Source: Jeotgalibacillus proteolyticus (GTDB taxonomy: Bacteria; Bacillota; Bacilli; Bacillales; Jeotgalibacillaceae). Taken from it: a stretch of 64,000 nt of DNA. A program made the position numbers and the translations under genes. The stretch spans positions 188,501 through 252,500 of the forward strand of contig NZ_PREZ01000003.1 of the NCBI RefSeq assembly GCF_002926065.1. The letters are read 5' to 3'. The notes under the pieces were generated by a model that saw only the letters and a list, made by a program, of their open reading frames with translations, made no database searches and had not been told where the DNA came from. This document shows positions 1 to 9,155 of the stretch, piece by piece (within the stretch, counting starts at the first letter, position 1; each line of letters opens with the position of its first letter).

Positions 1-14
1 GACAGGGCTTCTTT

Positions 15-812
15 TTACTTTACTTTAATTCGTTCGGCGTGAGTATAGACATTCATGGACTGGTTGCGTATAAACCCCACTGCTGTAATTTCAAGCTCTT
101 CTGCAAGCTCGAGCGCTCTTTCAGTCGGAGCAGATTTAGACAGCACAATCTCGCAGCCAATCTTCGCTACTTTTAATAAAATTTCAGAAGATAGCCTTCC
201 GCTAAATGCGATGACTTTATCACGGACATTGATATTATTTTTAAGGCAATAGCCATAGATTTTATCTAACGCATTATGACGTCCAATATCCATTCTGCTT
301 AACACAATGCCGTTTAGATCACAAAGAGCTGCATTATGCACTCCGCCTGTTTCCTTAAAAATACTTGCGCCGCTTTGCAGCTCCCCCATCAATCGGCTGC
401 AATCCTCCGGGGTTAAAAACACGCGGCGGCCCGTCATACGCTTTGCCGCCATGGCATCGCTCGCAAACACAAAGCCCTGCCTGCTCCCCCCGCAGCAGGA
501 GGTCAGATAGCGCTTGTTTTGCAGGCCCTCGTAAAGCGGATTGATCGCAGTGGATTCAATATGGACAAAGCCCTGTTTTGAATCTACTCTAAGCTTATCA
601 ATGTCTTCATACCTCCGGATAATTCCCTCAGAGGCAAGGTAGCCAATTGCCATATCCTCTATATATTCGGGGGAGCAAACCATCGTAACAAATTCTTCTC
701 CATTCAGCTTCAGTGTAATAGGCTGCTCCGTTGCCAGACGATCATCCTTCCACCGTGCTCCTTCCTGATCAATTCGAAGGATTTTTCTGGTTTGTGTAAT
801 TGGATGCTCCAC
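15..812 (-). CDS. fdhD: Formate dehydrogenase accessory sulfurtransferase FdhD
   Basis: FdhD transfers sulfur from the cysteine desulfurase to the molybdenum cofactor so that formate dehydrogenase becomes active; it acts in the cytosol. The protein is about 265 residues, normal for the family. It carries the family's sulfur-carrying cysteine region as TSCCGGSRQGF near residue 107, a conserved R-x-D-I-G-R-H-N-A-L-D-K motif, and a GRLSSE segment. It is the last gene of the minus-strand formate dehydrogenase run, 57 bases after the OFA transporter. I prefer the GTG at 812 because AAAGGAG lies 7 nt before it; the ATG at 818 would have only 1 nt of spacing. Function is well supported by the family and by the adjacent fdhF. 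Confidence 0.93.
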   Translation of the reverse strand: MEHPITQTRKILRIDQEGARWKDDRLATEQPITLKLNGEEFVTMVCSPEYIEDMAIGYLASEGIIRRYEDIDKLRVDSKQGFVHIESTAINPLYEGLQNKRYLTSCCGGSRQGFVFASDAMAAKRMTGRRVFLTPEDCSRLMGELQSGASIFKETGGVHNAALCDLNGIVLSRMDIGRHNALDKIYGYCLKNNINVRDKVIAFSGRLSSEILLKVAKIGCEIVLSKSAPTERALELAEELEITAVGFIRNQSMNVYTHAERIKVK

Positions 813-875
813 AGTCATTCTCCTTTACATGTAAAGAGAGGAGCTGAGGTGATTTTCCCCGCAGCTCCTCTCCTA

Positions 876-2144
876 TTAGCTTGCTGCTTCTGCTCTTCCA
901 TTGCTTTCCAGACGTATTTTTTTAATGTTAATACGGATCAGAAGGGATACAGCAAGTGCCACGACAAAGGCACCTGCAAATATATACATGGTGAGCTGAT
1001 AGCTGCTTGTTGCTTCTTCAATACGCGTCACAACAATCGGCCCTACAAGACCAGCCGCTGCCCAGGCAGTCAGGATATACCCATGGATGGCACCCAGCTG
1101 TTTTGTTCCAAACAAATCGCCAATGTAAGCCGGGATCGAAGCGAAACCTCCTCCATAGCATGAGAGAATAACAAAAATTAAAATCTGGAATATAATCGCG
1201 TTTGTTACACTTGGCAGCATAAAAAATGCAACCGTTTGAAGAGCGAAAAAGGTGGTGTACACATTCGGACGTCCAATGTAATCCGATACTGATGCCCAGC
1301 CAATCCGGCCGAATCCATTAAACAGCCCCATGATGCCAACCATTAGTGCGGCTGCACCGGCTGTCATCCCAGCAACATCCTGAGCCATCGGTGAAGCAAC
1401 GGCTATAATCGCAATTCCACATGTGACATTAATAAAAAGCATGACCCACAGCGCCCAAAACCGAACTGTCTTTACAGCTTCGTTCGCTTTTAGCTGAGAC
1501 AGGTCTCCTGTTTCTTTGTTGCTGCTTTTTTCTTCCAGTTCTTCCTTCGTCATTCCTTTAGGAACATAATCCTTCGGCGGGGCAGAAAGATAGAGAGAGG
1601 AACAAATCATTAAAACAAAATAAATAGCGCCTAATAAAAAGAAAGTATTAGAGATTCCAATATTGCCAATCAGTGATTCCATAATTGGACTTGCAATTAA
1701 AGAGGCAAAACCAAATCCCATAATGGCAAGACCCGTTGCGAGCCCTCTTCGGTCAGGAAACCATTTTACCAAAGAAGAAACAGGCGTTATGTAGCCAATC
1801 CCAAGCCCCATCCCACCAAGTGCGCCGTAAAAGAAATAAAGCAGATACAGGTTGCCTATACTGTCAGCAAAGCCTGCACCGAGCATTCCAAGCCCAAAAC
1901 AAATGGATGCCACAATCCCTGATACTCTTGGACCATACTTCTCTACAAAGTGACCCATAAATGCTGCTGATAAGCCTAAAAATAAAATAGCAATACTAAA
2001 AGTCAAGGCTACTTCGCTGGAGGACCAGCCATGCTTTTCTGATAAAGGGTTTGAAAAAACACTCCAGGAATACACGGATCCTATGGATATATGAATCCCC
2101 ACTGCTGCTGCTGCAATAAGCCAACGGTTTTTTGTTTTTGCCAT
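876..2144 (-). CDS. OFA-type MFS transporter, probably formate/oxalate
   Basis: A 422-residue major facilitator protein with about 12 hydrophobic segments and a charged cytoplasmic loop near the middle (residues ~190-220). The N-terminal GSVYSWSVFSNPL stretch is typical of the oxalate:formate antiporter (OFA) subfamily. Its place between a formate dehydrogenase operon and fdhD suggests it moves formate, oxalate or a related small carboxylate across the membrane; that substrate is inferred from context only. A good RBS (GAAAGGAG) precedes the ATG. An imperfect hairpin with 9 of 10 pairs, without a T-run, lies just upstream at 2177-2205 between this gene and the DUF1641 gene. Confidence 0.85.
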   Translation of the reverse strand: MAKTKNRWLIAAAAVGIHISIGSVYSWSVFSNPLSEKHGWSSSEVALTFSIAILFLGLSAAFMGHFVEKYGPRVSGIVASICFGLGMLGAGFADSIGNLYLLYFFYGALGGMGLGIGYITPVSSLVKWFPDRRGLATGLAIMGFGFASLIASPIMESLIGNIGISNTFFLLGAIYFVLMICSSLYLSAPPKDYVPKGMTKEELEEKSSNKETGDLSQLKANEAVKTVRFWALWVMLFINVTCGIAIIAVASPMAQDVAGMTAGAAALMVGIMGLFNGFGRIGWASVSDYIGRPNVYTTFFALQTVAFFMLPSVTNAIIFQILIFVILSCYGGGFASIPAYIGDLFGTKQLGAIHGYILTAWAAAGLVGPIVVTRIEEATSSYQLTMYIFAGAFVVALAVSLLIRINIKKIRLESNGRAEAAS

Positions 2145-2176
2145 GCCGGTTCTCCTTTCTCATTTTCTTCGAAAGA

Positions 2177-2205
2177 ACTCAAGCATACCGGGGGCATGCC
2201 TGAGT
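2177..2205 (-). other. Intercistronic hairpin between the DUF1641 and OFA genes
   Basis: Ten-base arms at 2177-2186 and 2196-2205 pair at nine positions around a GC-rich loop. No U-tract follows on the minus strand, so it is not an obvious terminator. It could be an mRNA-stabilising or attenuating hairpin within the operon. Confidence 0.35.
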
Positions 2206-2217
2206 AATTCCAGCTAT

Positions 2218-2943
2218 TTAGTATCTGTTTACCTTGTCCTTGCTTAATGCTAATGACACGGGAATGGAAAGAAGAGAAACGCCTGCTGCTAGCAGCATCC
2301 AGCCTTTTCCCCTGCCTGAGCGGGACCCTTTTCTAGTTCCTCTTTTGTTTTCTTCAGAAGGAATGCTTGAAGGTTCATTACCTACGGATCTTCTTGGAGA
2401 TCCATCCTGCAAATCTTCATTTTTCAGATGCTCCTGCTCCTCAGGGGTCTGGGTCGTGCGCTCAAGATTATCCTGTTTTTCACCTAAGCCTTTTAAGAAG
2501 GTGATCCCAACAGCCATCGCCCGTTTAACATCGGGATCATTTAATGACCGGAGAAGTGTAAAGTAGCCTCCCTTCTCCTCTCCTTCTGTCAGCTCAGCTA
2601 CCCGTGCGATACCTGTATTCACCTTTAGAATAATCGGTTCAAGCTGTTGGACATTCAAAGTTCCAAGAGTTCCAAGCATCAGTAAAAGATTTCGCAGCGT
2701 GTTGGCTGTTTCCGGTGTGTCCGCTGTTTTAACGAGTATGTCCAGAACCTTGTCTCCCTGCGAAAGCAGAGCGGTTCCCATTTCAAGAATTCCGCGGTCC
2801 TGCAGGTGGTTTAGAATTTTAAACGATTCATGAATAGCCTCTTTATTCGAAAGAAGCAATGTTTCAAGAGACTCTAACTCTTTTTTACGAATTTCTTCCT
2901 CACTCGACTGGATGCGATGGATCACTCTGGTTGCCTTAGCCAC
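2218..2943 (-). CDS. DUF1641 protein, formate dehydrogenase partner (ForE-like) with C-terminal TM
   Basis: This 241-residue protein belongs to the DUF1641 family, which in Bacillus is encoded next to YjgC/YrhE-type formate dehydrogenases and has been reported as the partner subunit (ForE) of a noncanonical menaquinone-linked enzyme. The conserved helical DUF1641 core covers about residues 25-155. The rest is a charged, Ser/Gly/Arg-rich linker and then one hydrophobic segment (WMLLAAGVSLLSIPVSLALS) at the extreme C-terminus, which looks like a membrane anchor. The GTG start at 2943 overlaps the end of fdhF by 8 bases, so the two are translationally coupled; GGAG lies about 10 nt upstream. The extension makes it longer than I remember for the B. 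subtilis proteins. A role in docking the catalytic subunit to the membrane is inferred. Confidence 0.82.
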   Translation of the reverse strand: MAKATRVIHRIQSSEEEIRKKELESLETLLLSNKEAIHESFKILNHLQDRGILEMGTALLSQGDKVLDILVKTADTPETANTLRNLLLMLGTLGTLNVQQLEPIILKVNTGIARVAELTEGEEKGGYFTLLRSLNDPDVKRAMAVGITFLKGLGEKQDNLERTTQTPEEQEHLKNEDLQDGSPRRSVGNEPSSIPSEENKRGTRKGSRSGRGKGWMLLAAGVSLLSIPVSLALSKDKVNRY

Positions 2944-5899
2944 GATAACTCGACTCCTTTTTTATCTTCACCAGGTCTCCAGGGAAGATATAATCCGAAC
3001 GCTTCCATTTTTCCTCTACCCCTACACCAATTTGTGGTTGAGGATTTCCGTAACGGTGATTGGTCCGTGGAAGTGGACTTTCTCCTTTTTGACGGAGAAC
3101 TTCAAGCTTGGCACTAATCTCCTTATAAGCCGGTGTATCTGTGTCTTTATCTGCATTACTGCTTGTCAGGTAGTTAATTGCTCCTTCTCCTGAATCGTTC
3201 ATCGGAAGATAAACTTCTTTTCCTCGTACCCGGTCAGTGATCAGGCATTCCACTTTTACTTGCCCATAAGGAGAGGTTAAGCGGACAAGGGTGCCATCTT
3301 CAAGTCCTCTTTCCTTTGCAAGCTCAGGTGATACTTCAAGAAAGACTTTAGGCGTTTTAGAGGTAATCCCTTTTGATTTATACGTAAGATTTCCTTCATG
3401 AAAATGCTCAAGCAGCCGCCCGTTATTGACATGGATATCATACTCTTCATCAAATTCAAGAGGCTTCGTCCATTCAACCGGGAATAATTTCGCTTTGCCA
3501 TCCGGGAACGGAAAATCTTCTGTAAAGAGAAGCGGTGAATCTGTTCCATCCGGCGCTACCGGCCATTGCAGACTCTTATAGCCTTCTAAGCGTTCATACG
3601 TTACTCCTGCATATAATGGAGCAAGTGATGCGGCTTCTGCCATAATTTCGCTAGGATGTCTAAAGCTCCAGCCGCCTCCAAGACGATTAGCGATTTCCTG
3701 GATAATCTCCCAGTCAGGCTTAGAGTCGCCAAGCGGGTTAAATACCTGATAAAGACGCTGAACGCGGCGCTCCGTATTCGTGAAGGTACCTTCTTTTTCA
3801 AAGCTTGGGCTGGCAGGAAGCACGACATCTGCAAACTCTGCCGTTTTGGATAAAAAGATGTCCTGCACAACAAAGAATTCAAGTTTTTCGAATGCTTCAT
3901 GTACATAGTTGAGGTTGGAATCGACCATCCCCATGTCTTCACCCTTCAGGTACATCATCTTTAAGCTGCCGTCATGGACAGCTGAGATCATTTCATGGTT
4001 GTTCAAGCCAGGCTCTGCCGGCAGAGTAACGCCCCATTTTTTCTCATACTTTGCTCTGACTGCGTCATCTGTAATTTTTTCATAGCCAGGGAAGCGGTCT
4101 GGCATGCTTCCAAAATCACTAGCCCCTTGAACATTATTATGTCCTCGAAGCGGGTAGCTTCCTGCACCTGGTTTTCCGTAGTTTCCTGTGATCAGAAGAA
4201 GGTTGGAAATCGCCGTACTCGTATCACTTCCGCCCAAATGTTGGGTTACGCCCATTGCCCACAGAATAGAAACGGTGTTTACCTTGGCAATCTGTTCTGC
4301 CATATGGACTAAAGTAGATTTTTCAATTCCTGTTACCTCTGCAGCGTAATCCATTGTGTACTTTTGAATGCTTGCTACATATTCTTCCAGGCCATTTACA
4401 CGGTTATCAAGGAATGACTTGTCAGCCCAGCCTTGATCAACAATGTATTTGGTAATAGCAGAGAGCCAAACAATATCTGTTCCTGATTTTGGTCTAATAA
4501 AGACATCTGCACGATCAGCCATCTCATGTTTGCGAAGATCAGCAACAAAAAGCTTCTGTCCATTCAATTTATGTGCACGTTTAACCCGTGTAGCAAGAAC
4601 CGGATGGGACTCAGAGGTGTTTGAGCCTACGATTAACACAAGCTCTGCCTGTTCAATATCGGTAATAGAGCCTGAATCTCCTCCGTGCCCAACGGTTCTG
4701 AAAAGCCCCACTGTGGCAGGAGTCTGGCAATACCGTGAGCAATTGTCTACATTATTGGTCCCGATTACGCCGCGGGCAAGCTTTTGCATCACATAGGATT
4801 CCTCATTCGTACATTTCGATGAGCTGATAAATGCCATTGAGTCCGGGCCGTATTCTTTTTTAGCATGAGTGAATTTAGATGTAATCAGCTCCAGTGCTTC
4901 TTCCCACTCAGCTTCGCGGAACGAATCTCCATCACGGATAAGCGGTTTCGTGATTCTTTCCTCACTATTGACAAAGTCCCAGCCGAATTTTCCTTTAACA
5001 CATGTGGAAATGCCATTAGCCGGCGCTTCCGCCTGTGGTTCAACCTTAAGGATTTGTCTGTCCTTGGTCCAAACGTCAAAGCTGCAGCCTACACCACAAT
5101 ACGTACAAACGGTTTTTGTTTTTTTGATGCGTTCATCACGCATTGCCGATTCCATATCAGAAATTGCCAGAATCGAGCCATAGCCTGTTTCTACATTTTT
5201 CGTAATCTCAATCATTGGACGAAGAGTCTTTTTCGCGATGCCGGTTAAAAATCCTGCTTCCCCTTCCATGCCTTTTTCCATCATGGCATTACAAGGGCAC
5301 ACAGTTGAGCAGTGTCCGCAGGAAACACACGAGGATTCATTGATTTTAGAGTCCTTGTCCCAAATGACTCTCGGCTTTTTCAAGCTCCAGTCAATGGTTA
5401 GTGTTTCTGTCACCTGAACATCCTGACAAGCCTCTACGCATCTTCCGCATAGGATACATTGATCTGGATCATAGCGGTAGAATGGGTTGGAGTCATCCAC
5501 TTCAAACGGCTTCTCTTCAAACGGCATACTTTGATGATTAATTTTCATATCTTTTACAGTGTTATGTATTTCACAGCCCCCGTTGTTATAGTCACAAACG
5601 GTACAATATAATTCATGATTTTTTAAAATCCGGTCCATTCCGATGACCTGGGCTTCTTTTACATCCGGGTGGATGGTATCTACGACATCTCCCGGTTTTA
5701 ATTGTGTTGAACATGAACGCACAAATTCTCCATTGACCTGAACAATACAGGTATCACATGTTTCAATCGGTCCGAGACTCGGATGATAACAAACTTGAGG
5801 CACTTCGATAGAATGATCTGTCAGTGCTTGTAAAACGGTTTGTGACACTCCGGCATTGACATTTTTTCCATCAATCTGAATCTGCATTTGATCTCTCAA
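2936..5899 (-). CDS. fdhF: Formate dehydrogenase catalytic subunit (Mo-bisPGD, NuoG-like N-terminus)
   Basis: A 987-residue cytoplasmic molybdoenzyme that oxidises formate to CO2. In order: an N-terminal [2Fe-2S] ferredoxin domain (cysteines in VCYH, CDTC and RSC), a His-Cys cluster motif (HELYC..C..GGC), two ferredoxin-like [4Fe-4S] motifs (CILCGRCVEAC and CVSCGHCSTVC), the catalytic-domain [4Fe-4S] motif (CTYCGVGC..C), then the molybdopterin oxidoreductase and dinucleotide-binding domains. The active-site residue aligns with cysteine in NCSRYCQTP, at the position where the E. coli enzyme has selenocysteine. It resembles Bacillus YjgC/YrhE. The ATG at 5917 has no RBS; AGGAGAG sits 6 nt before the TTG at 5899, which I chose. 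It overlaps the DUF1641 gene downstream. Function is secure; the electron acceptor is inferred to be menaquinone. Confidence 0.92.
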   Translation of the reverse strand: MRDQMQIQIDGKNVNAGVSQTVLQALTDHSIEVPQVCYHPSLGPIETCDTCIVQVNGEFVRSCSTQLKPGDVVDTIHPDVKEAQVIGMDRILKNHELYCTVCDYNNGGCEIHNTVKDMKINHQSMPFEEKPFEVDDSNPFYRYDPDQCILCGRCVEACQDVQVTETLTIDWSLKKPRVIWDKDSKINESSCVSCGHCSTVCPCNAMMEKGMEGEAGFLTGIAKKTLRPMIEITKNVETGYGSILAISDMESAMRDERIKKTKTVCTYCGVGCSFDVWTKDRQILKVEPQAEAPANGISTCVKGKFGWDFVNSEERITKPLIRDGDSFREAEWEEALELITSKFTHAKKEYGPDSMAFISSSKCTNEESYVMQKLARGVIGTNNVDNCSRYCQTPATVGLFRTVGHGGDSGSITDIEQAELVLIVGSNTSESHPVLATRVKRAHKLNGQKLFVADLRKHEMADRADVFIRPKSGTDIVWLSAITKYIVDQGWADKSFLDNRVNGLEEYVASIQKYTMDYAAEVTGIEKSTLVHMAEQIAKVNTVSILWAMGVTQHLGGSDTSTAISNLLLITGNYGKPGAGSYPLRGHNNVQGASDFGSMPDRFPGYEKITDDAVRAKYEKKWGVTLPAEPGLNNHEMISAVHDGSLKMMYLKGEDMGMVDSNLNYVHEAFEKLEFFVVQDIFLSKTAEFADVVLPASPSFEKEGTFTNTERRVQRLYQVFNPLGDSKPDWEIIQEIANRLGGGWSFRHPSEIMAEAASLAPLYAGVTYERLEGYKSLQWPVAPDGTDSPLLFTEDFPFPDGKAKLFPVEWTKPLEFDEEYDIHVNNGRLLEHFHEGNLTYKSKGITSKTPKVFLEVSPELAKERGLEDGTLVRLTSPYGQVKVECLITDRVRGKEVYLPMNDSGEGAINYLTSSNADKDTDTPAYKEISAKLEVLRQKGESPLPRTNHRYGNPQPQIGVGVEEKWKRSDYIFPGDLVKIKKESSYRG

Positions 5900-5961
5900 G
5901 GTAATCTCTCCTAACATTTTGATGAGTGATGAAAAAATTCAGTCTTTTCTACTTCGCTACC

Positions 5962-5973
5962 CTAATTAATTAG
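5962..5973. promoter_or_regulatory. AT-rich palindrome upstream of fdhF
   Basis: The 119-base gap between moaB and fdhF holds a perfect 12-base palindrome, CTAATTAATTAG, about 65 bases before the fdhF start. It may be an operator for the fdhF unit. I cannot assign a regulator, and AT-rich palindromes this short can arise by chance. Confidence 0.25.
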
Positions 5974-6036
5974 CAAAAAAACGTAGATATTACAATTTAT
6001 TGACTTTTCGACATTTTTCACGCCTGATTTATTACC

Positions 6037-6540
6037 TTATTTTTGAAGTTCCATGATGATATGACCGAGCTCGGGAAGGATTAATTTCTCCATGGCCAGT
6101 GTGACAGCACCGGTTGATCCGGGCATGGCGAAAACCGCGGTTTCTTCGGAGGTGCCTGCAGCGGCTCTTGATAGGATGGCAGCCGAGCCGATATCATCCC
6201 TGTAGCTTAGGAAGCGGAATAGTTCGCCAAAGCCTGTGATTTCTTTTTCCAATAATGGCTGTACGACTTCGATGGTAATATCTCTTTTAGCGAGGCCGGT
6301 GCCTCCATTGAGTAGGACGGCGTCGATGTCTGGGTTGTGGATGGCTGATTGGACGGATGTTTGGATGAGCAGTTTTTCGTCTGTTACGATTTCGTATTCT
6401 ATTATTTCGTGTCCGGCTTGTTCGAGGAGCTGTTTTATTTTTTTTCCGCTTTTGTCGGTTTCTTCTGTTCTGGTGTCGCTTACGGTGATGATTTTGCAGG
6501 CGACTTTATTGGGTGATTTTTTTCGGTGGTCGTAGAGCAT
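6037..6540 (-). CDS. moaB: Molybdenum cofactor biosynthesis protein MoaB
   Basis: MoaB/MogA-type proteins adenylylate molybdopterin before molybdenum insertion. This 167-residue protein has the family's KIITVSDTR start, the GGTG..RD segment (NGGTGLAKRD), SRAAAG and the AMPGSTGAV motif. It lies immediately upstream of fdhF in the same direction (119-base gap), apart from the rest of the moa cluster, from which it is split by the repeat array at 6579-7176. A clear AAGGAGAG RBS precedes the ATG. Base composition near the 3' half of its coding strand is slightly richer in A/C than its neighbours, but nothing suggests a foreign origin. Confidence 0.9.
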   Translation of the reverse strand: MLYDHRKKSPNKVACKIITVSDTRTEETDKSGKKIKQLLEQAGHEIIEYEIVTDEKLLIQTSVQSAIHNPDIDAVLLNGGTGLAKRDITIEVVQPLLEKEITGFGELFRFLSYRDDIGSAAILSRAAAGTSEETAVFAMPGSTGAVTLAMEKLILPELGHIIMELQK

Positions 6541-6578
6541 GGCTTGTCTCTCCTTTTTTTTTAAAAAAATAGTATGTT

Positions 6579-7176
6579 ATGAATAAATACCTCTAAATTA
6601 GGCGTGTTGATTTGCGTTGCAGGGGCATGCTTTCCGCGGGGCGGGAGCTGAGCTAACTTGCTGGCGCAAGTGGATCTCAGCCTTCCCGCTTCTTCCCGCA
6701 GGAGTCAGCCCCTTCCTCTTCAATCAACTCGTTGGTAATAAGTTTAGTAGTTTCTCAAAATATTTAGCTATGAATAAATCCCCCAAAACGAGGCGTATTG
6801 ATTTGCGTTGCAGGGGGACGCTTTCCGCGGGACGGGGCTTGAGCTAACTTGCTTCGCAAGTGGATCTCAAGCTCCCGTTTCTTCCCGCAGGAGTCGCCCC
6901 CTTCCACTTCAATCAACTCGTTGGTAATAAGTTTAGTAGTTTTTCAAATTATATAGCTATGAATAAATTCCTTAAAACGAGGCGTGTTGATTTACGCTGC
7001 AGGGGGACGCTTTCCGGGGGGCGGGGCTGAGCTAATTGGCTTCGCCAATGGATCTCAGCCTCCCCGCTACTTCCCCTCGGAGTCGCCCCCTTCCACTTCA
7101 ATCAACTCCTAGGTAAGAAGTTTAGTAGGTTCTCAAATATATGGCTATGAATAAATCCCCAAAATGAGGCGTGTTA
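6579..7176. repeat. Tandem array of a ~189-bp unit containing a GC-rich palindrome
   Basis: The start motif ATGAATAAAT recurs at 6579, 6770, 6959 and 7147, giving periods of 191, 189 and 188 bases. Each full unit holds a ~130-bp palindromic core (6601-6731, 6791-6920, 6981-7109) flanked by an AT-rich segment with TAAGTTTAGTAG. The fourth unit stops after about 30 bases. The core has outer arms beginning with a TTGATT/AATCAA pair and an inner stem around CTTGC-TTCG-GCAAG. It occupies almost the entire 725-base gap between moaA and moaB, and I see no coding potential in it. Confidence 0.88.
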
Positions 7177-7253
7177 TGAATTTATGATATTTAATTAAGC
7201 TTGATAAGATACTGGTATACTAAAGCGGATTTCCTGCGAAAAGCATACGAAAA

Positions 7254-7275
7254 AGGCGGTTTGTTTTAACCGCCT
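7254..7275 (-). terminator. Rho-independent terminator overlapping the end of moaA
   Basis: Perfect 8-bp stem (AGGCGGTT / AACCGCCT) with a 6-nt loop, followed on the minus strand by TTTTTC. One arm includes the last glycine codons and the stop codon of moaA. It ends the moeA-to-moaA unit. Confidence 0.8.
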
Positions 7276-8276
7276 ATATAGGACATTTCGATTTTCTTTC
7301 TGTTTTTGGCTGTTTCTTCTGTGCGTTCGTCGGAGTAGCGGTCTTTTCTTTTTAGCCAGAGCTGTTCGATTTTGGCGTTCACTTCCTCCAGGGAAGAAGC
7401 GTTTCGCAGAAAGGTTTTTAAGTCAAAGCCTTCAGTGGCAAATAGACAGGTGTAGAATTTCCCATCTGCTGAGATTCTGGCTCTGGTGCAGGTGGAGCAA
7501 AAGGAGTCGGAGACAGATGAGATCACGCCAACTTCAGAATTAGTGCCCTCATACTGATAGCGGCTCGCCACTTCACCGTAGTAGGCCTCTTCAACCGGGT
7601 GCAGGGAGAAGTGGGTGTTTAATTGATCGACAATTTCTTTTTTTGTTACGACAGAAGAAAGCTTCCATCCGTTTGTGCTTCCCACGTCCATAAATTCAAT
7701 AAAACGAAGTGTGATTCCACGTTCTTTAAAATAAGCGGCCATCGGAATAATCTGATCGTCATTGACACCTTTTTGAACAACCATATTGATCTTTACTTCA
7801 AGTCCTGCGTCAATGGCTGCCTGGATCCCTTTCAGAACTGGCTTTGTGCTGACATTTCTTCCGTTCATTTTCTTAAATACGTCTTCTTCTATCGCATCCA
7901 TACTGACGTTTACCCGCTGAAGTCCAGCTTTCTTCAGCTTCTCTGCATATTTAGGAAGCATCATGGCATTGGTCGTAAGGGCGATATCTTTTATCGAGTC
8001 GATCGTATAAAGCTTTTCAATTAACTCATGGAGATCTTTTCTCAATAAAGGCTCCCCGCCTGTGAGACGGACTTTTTCAACTCCGAGCTTTCCCATTTCC
8101 CGGACAAGCTCATAAATTTCGTCAAAGGTTAAATACTCTTCCTTAGGCAAAAAAGCAAAGTCCGGACCAAAGATCTCAGCAGGCATGCAGTAAGCGCAGC
8201 GAAAATTACATTGATCGGTTACCGAAATCCGAATATCCTTTAACGGTCTTGAATAGTAGTCTTTCACGGGATCCAT
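7266..8276 (-). CDS. moaA: GTP 3',8-cyclase MoaA (radical SAM)
   Basis: MoaA carries out the first step of Moco synthesis with MoaC, converting GTP to the cyclic precursor through 3',8-cyclo-GTP. The 336-residue protein shows the radical SAM motif CNFRCAYCM near residues 22-30, the LTGGEPLLR segment, and the second C-terminal cluster motif [10 protein letters not shown]...C. It ends in the diagnostic Gly-Gly (YIGG). RBS GAAAGGAGAG precedes the ATG. It is the last gene of the moeA-mobB-moaE-moaD-mobA-moaA unit, 17 bases after mobA, with a terminator folded into its stop region. Confidence 0.95.
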   Translation of the reverse strand: MDPVKDYYSRPLKDIRISVTDQCNFRCAYCMPAEIFGPDFAFLPKEEYLTFDEIYELVREMGKLGVEKVRLTGGEPLLRKDLHELIEKLYTIDSIKDIALTTNAMMLPKYAEKLKKAGLQRVNVSMDAIEEDVFKKMNGRNVSTKPVLKGIQAAIDAGLEVKINMVVQKGVNDDQIIPMAAYFKERGITLRFIEFMDVGSTNGWKLSSVVTKKEIVDQLNTHFSLHPVEEAYYGEVASRYQYEGTNSEVGVISSVSDSFCSTCTRARISADGKFYTCLFATEGFDLKTFLRNASSLEEVNAKIEQLWLKRKDRYSDERTEETAKNRKKIEMSYIGG

Positions 8277-8293
8277 TCTATCTCTCCTTTCTT

Positions 8294-8905
8294 CTAGTAG
8301 TTATTTTCAATTTCGTAAATAGCCGAGAGCTCCTGCTGGTCATTAACATTTTTAAAGCAGCTTACAGGAATGCAATGCTCTTTTTCATCAAGCACACTCA
8401 CGTCAATACGATTCAGCCATTCCTTCATCCGGTACGAGCCTGTTTCAAGCTGTTTTTCCAGTTCAGGGAGTGTGTCTTTGTGATAAATTGCGCAAAGCGG
8501 GTGAATCCTGCCCTCTGATCTTGGTACAATACTGTTTAGTGATTCATCTGTCAGCTGCTGCAAAAGCTTCCCCGCTGCAGTTTCATCGAAAAGAGGCATA
8601 TCACAGGCTAAAATAAAATAGTAATCTGCTTTCAACAGTTTCATAGCTGCATATAGTCCGGACAATGGCCCTTTTCCGATATAAGGCGGTTGGTCTTCGA
8701 TGACATTAAAATTGGTTTCGGCAGTGAAGCGCTCTGTCAGTGCTGCATGGCTCACGACAGCTGCTTCATCTGAATAAGGAGCTAACGCTTCATAGGCGTA
8801 CTGATAAAACGGCTTTCCGTTAAACTGTTCAAATGCCTTCGGCCGGCCAAACCGGCTTGACTTGCCTCCGGATAAAATGATGCCAGCTATTTTTGTTTCC
8901 TTCAT
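8294..8905 (-). CDS. mobA: Molybdenum cofactor guanylyltransferase MobA
   Basis: MobA links GMP to molybdopterin to make the guanine dinucleotide form, the form needed by the bisPGD formate dehydrogenase encoded nearby. The 203-residue protein has the nucleotidyltransferase signature [13 protein letters not shown] at the N-terminus (residues ~13-25) and the acidic metal-binding CDMPLF motif near residue 100. AGGAGG lies ahead of the ATG. It sits between moaD and moaA in the same operon with short gaps. Confidence 0.92.
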   Translation of the reverse strand: MKETKIAGIILSGGKSSRFGRPKAFEQFNGKPFYQYAYEALAPYSDEAAVVSHAALTERFTAETNFNVIEDQPPYIGKGPLSGLYAAMKLLKADYYFILACDMPLFDETAAGKLLQQLTDESLNSIVPRSEGRIHPLCAIYHKDTLPELEKQLETGSYRMKEWLNRIDVSVLDEKEHCIPVSCFKNVNDQQELSAIYEIENNY

Positions 8906-8924
8906 TGCTGATTCCTCCTGACAG

Positions 8925-9155
8925 TCACCCTCCGCTAACAGGCGGAATTAACGCTACTCGGTCGCCTTTTGTAACAGAATCTTCAGGCTCTGCGTATTCT
9001 TCATTGACAGCCACCATAAGAGAATCGGTTTGAATCGCATATTGATCAGTCAATTCCTTCAAAAGCTCCTTAACTGTCAGCTTTTCCTTCTCGACTGTAA
9101 TTTGATCCTGACCAAGCTGTTCTCTTAAATGGGCAAAGCACTGAACAGTAATCAT
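8925..9155 (-). CDS. moaD: Molybdopterin synthase sulfur carrier subunit MoaD
   Basis: This 76-residue beta-grasp protein ends in VSGG, the Gly-Gly tail that is adenylylated by MoeB and then made into a thiocarboxylate. It donates sulfur to the cyclic precursor within the MoaD-MoaE synthase. Its ATG overlaps the moaE stop codon by four bases (ATGA), so the two subunits are translationally coupled. Confidence 0.93.
   Translation of the reverse strand: MITVQCFAHLREQLGQDQITVEKEKLTVKELLKELTDQYAIQTDSLMVAVNEEYAEPEDSVTKGDRVALIPPVSGG

Noticed and set aside
792-1163. 123-codon plus-strand ORF over the OFA transporter and fdhD start
   Set aside because: It is a shadow of the real minus-strand genes, with no RBS and no protein-like composition.
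6579-7176. Possible CRISPR array
   Set aside because: Units are ~189 bases and near-identical throughout, without short unique spacers, and there are no cas genes.
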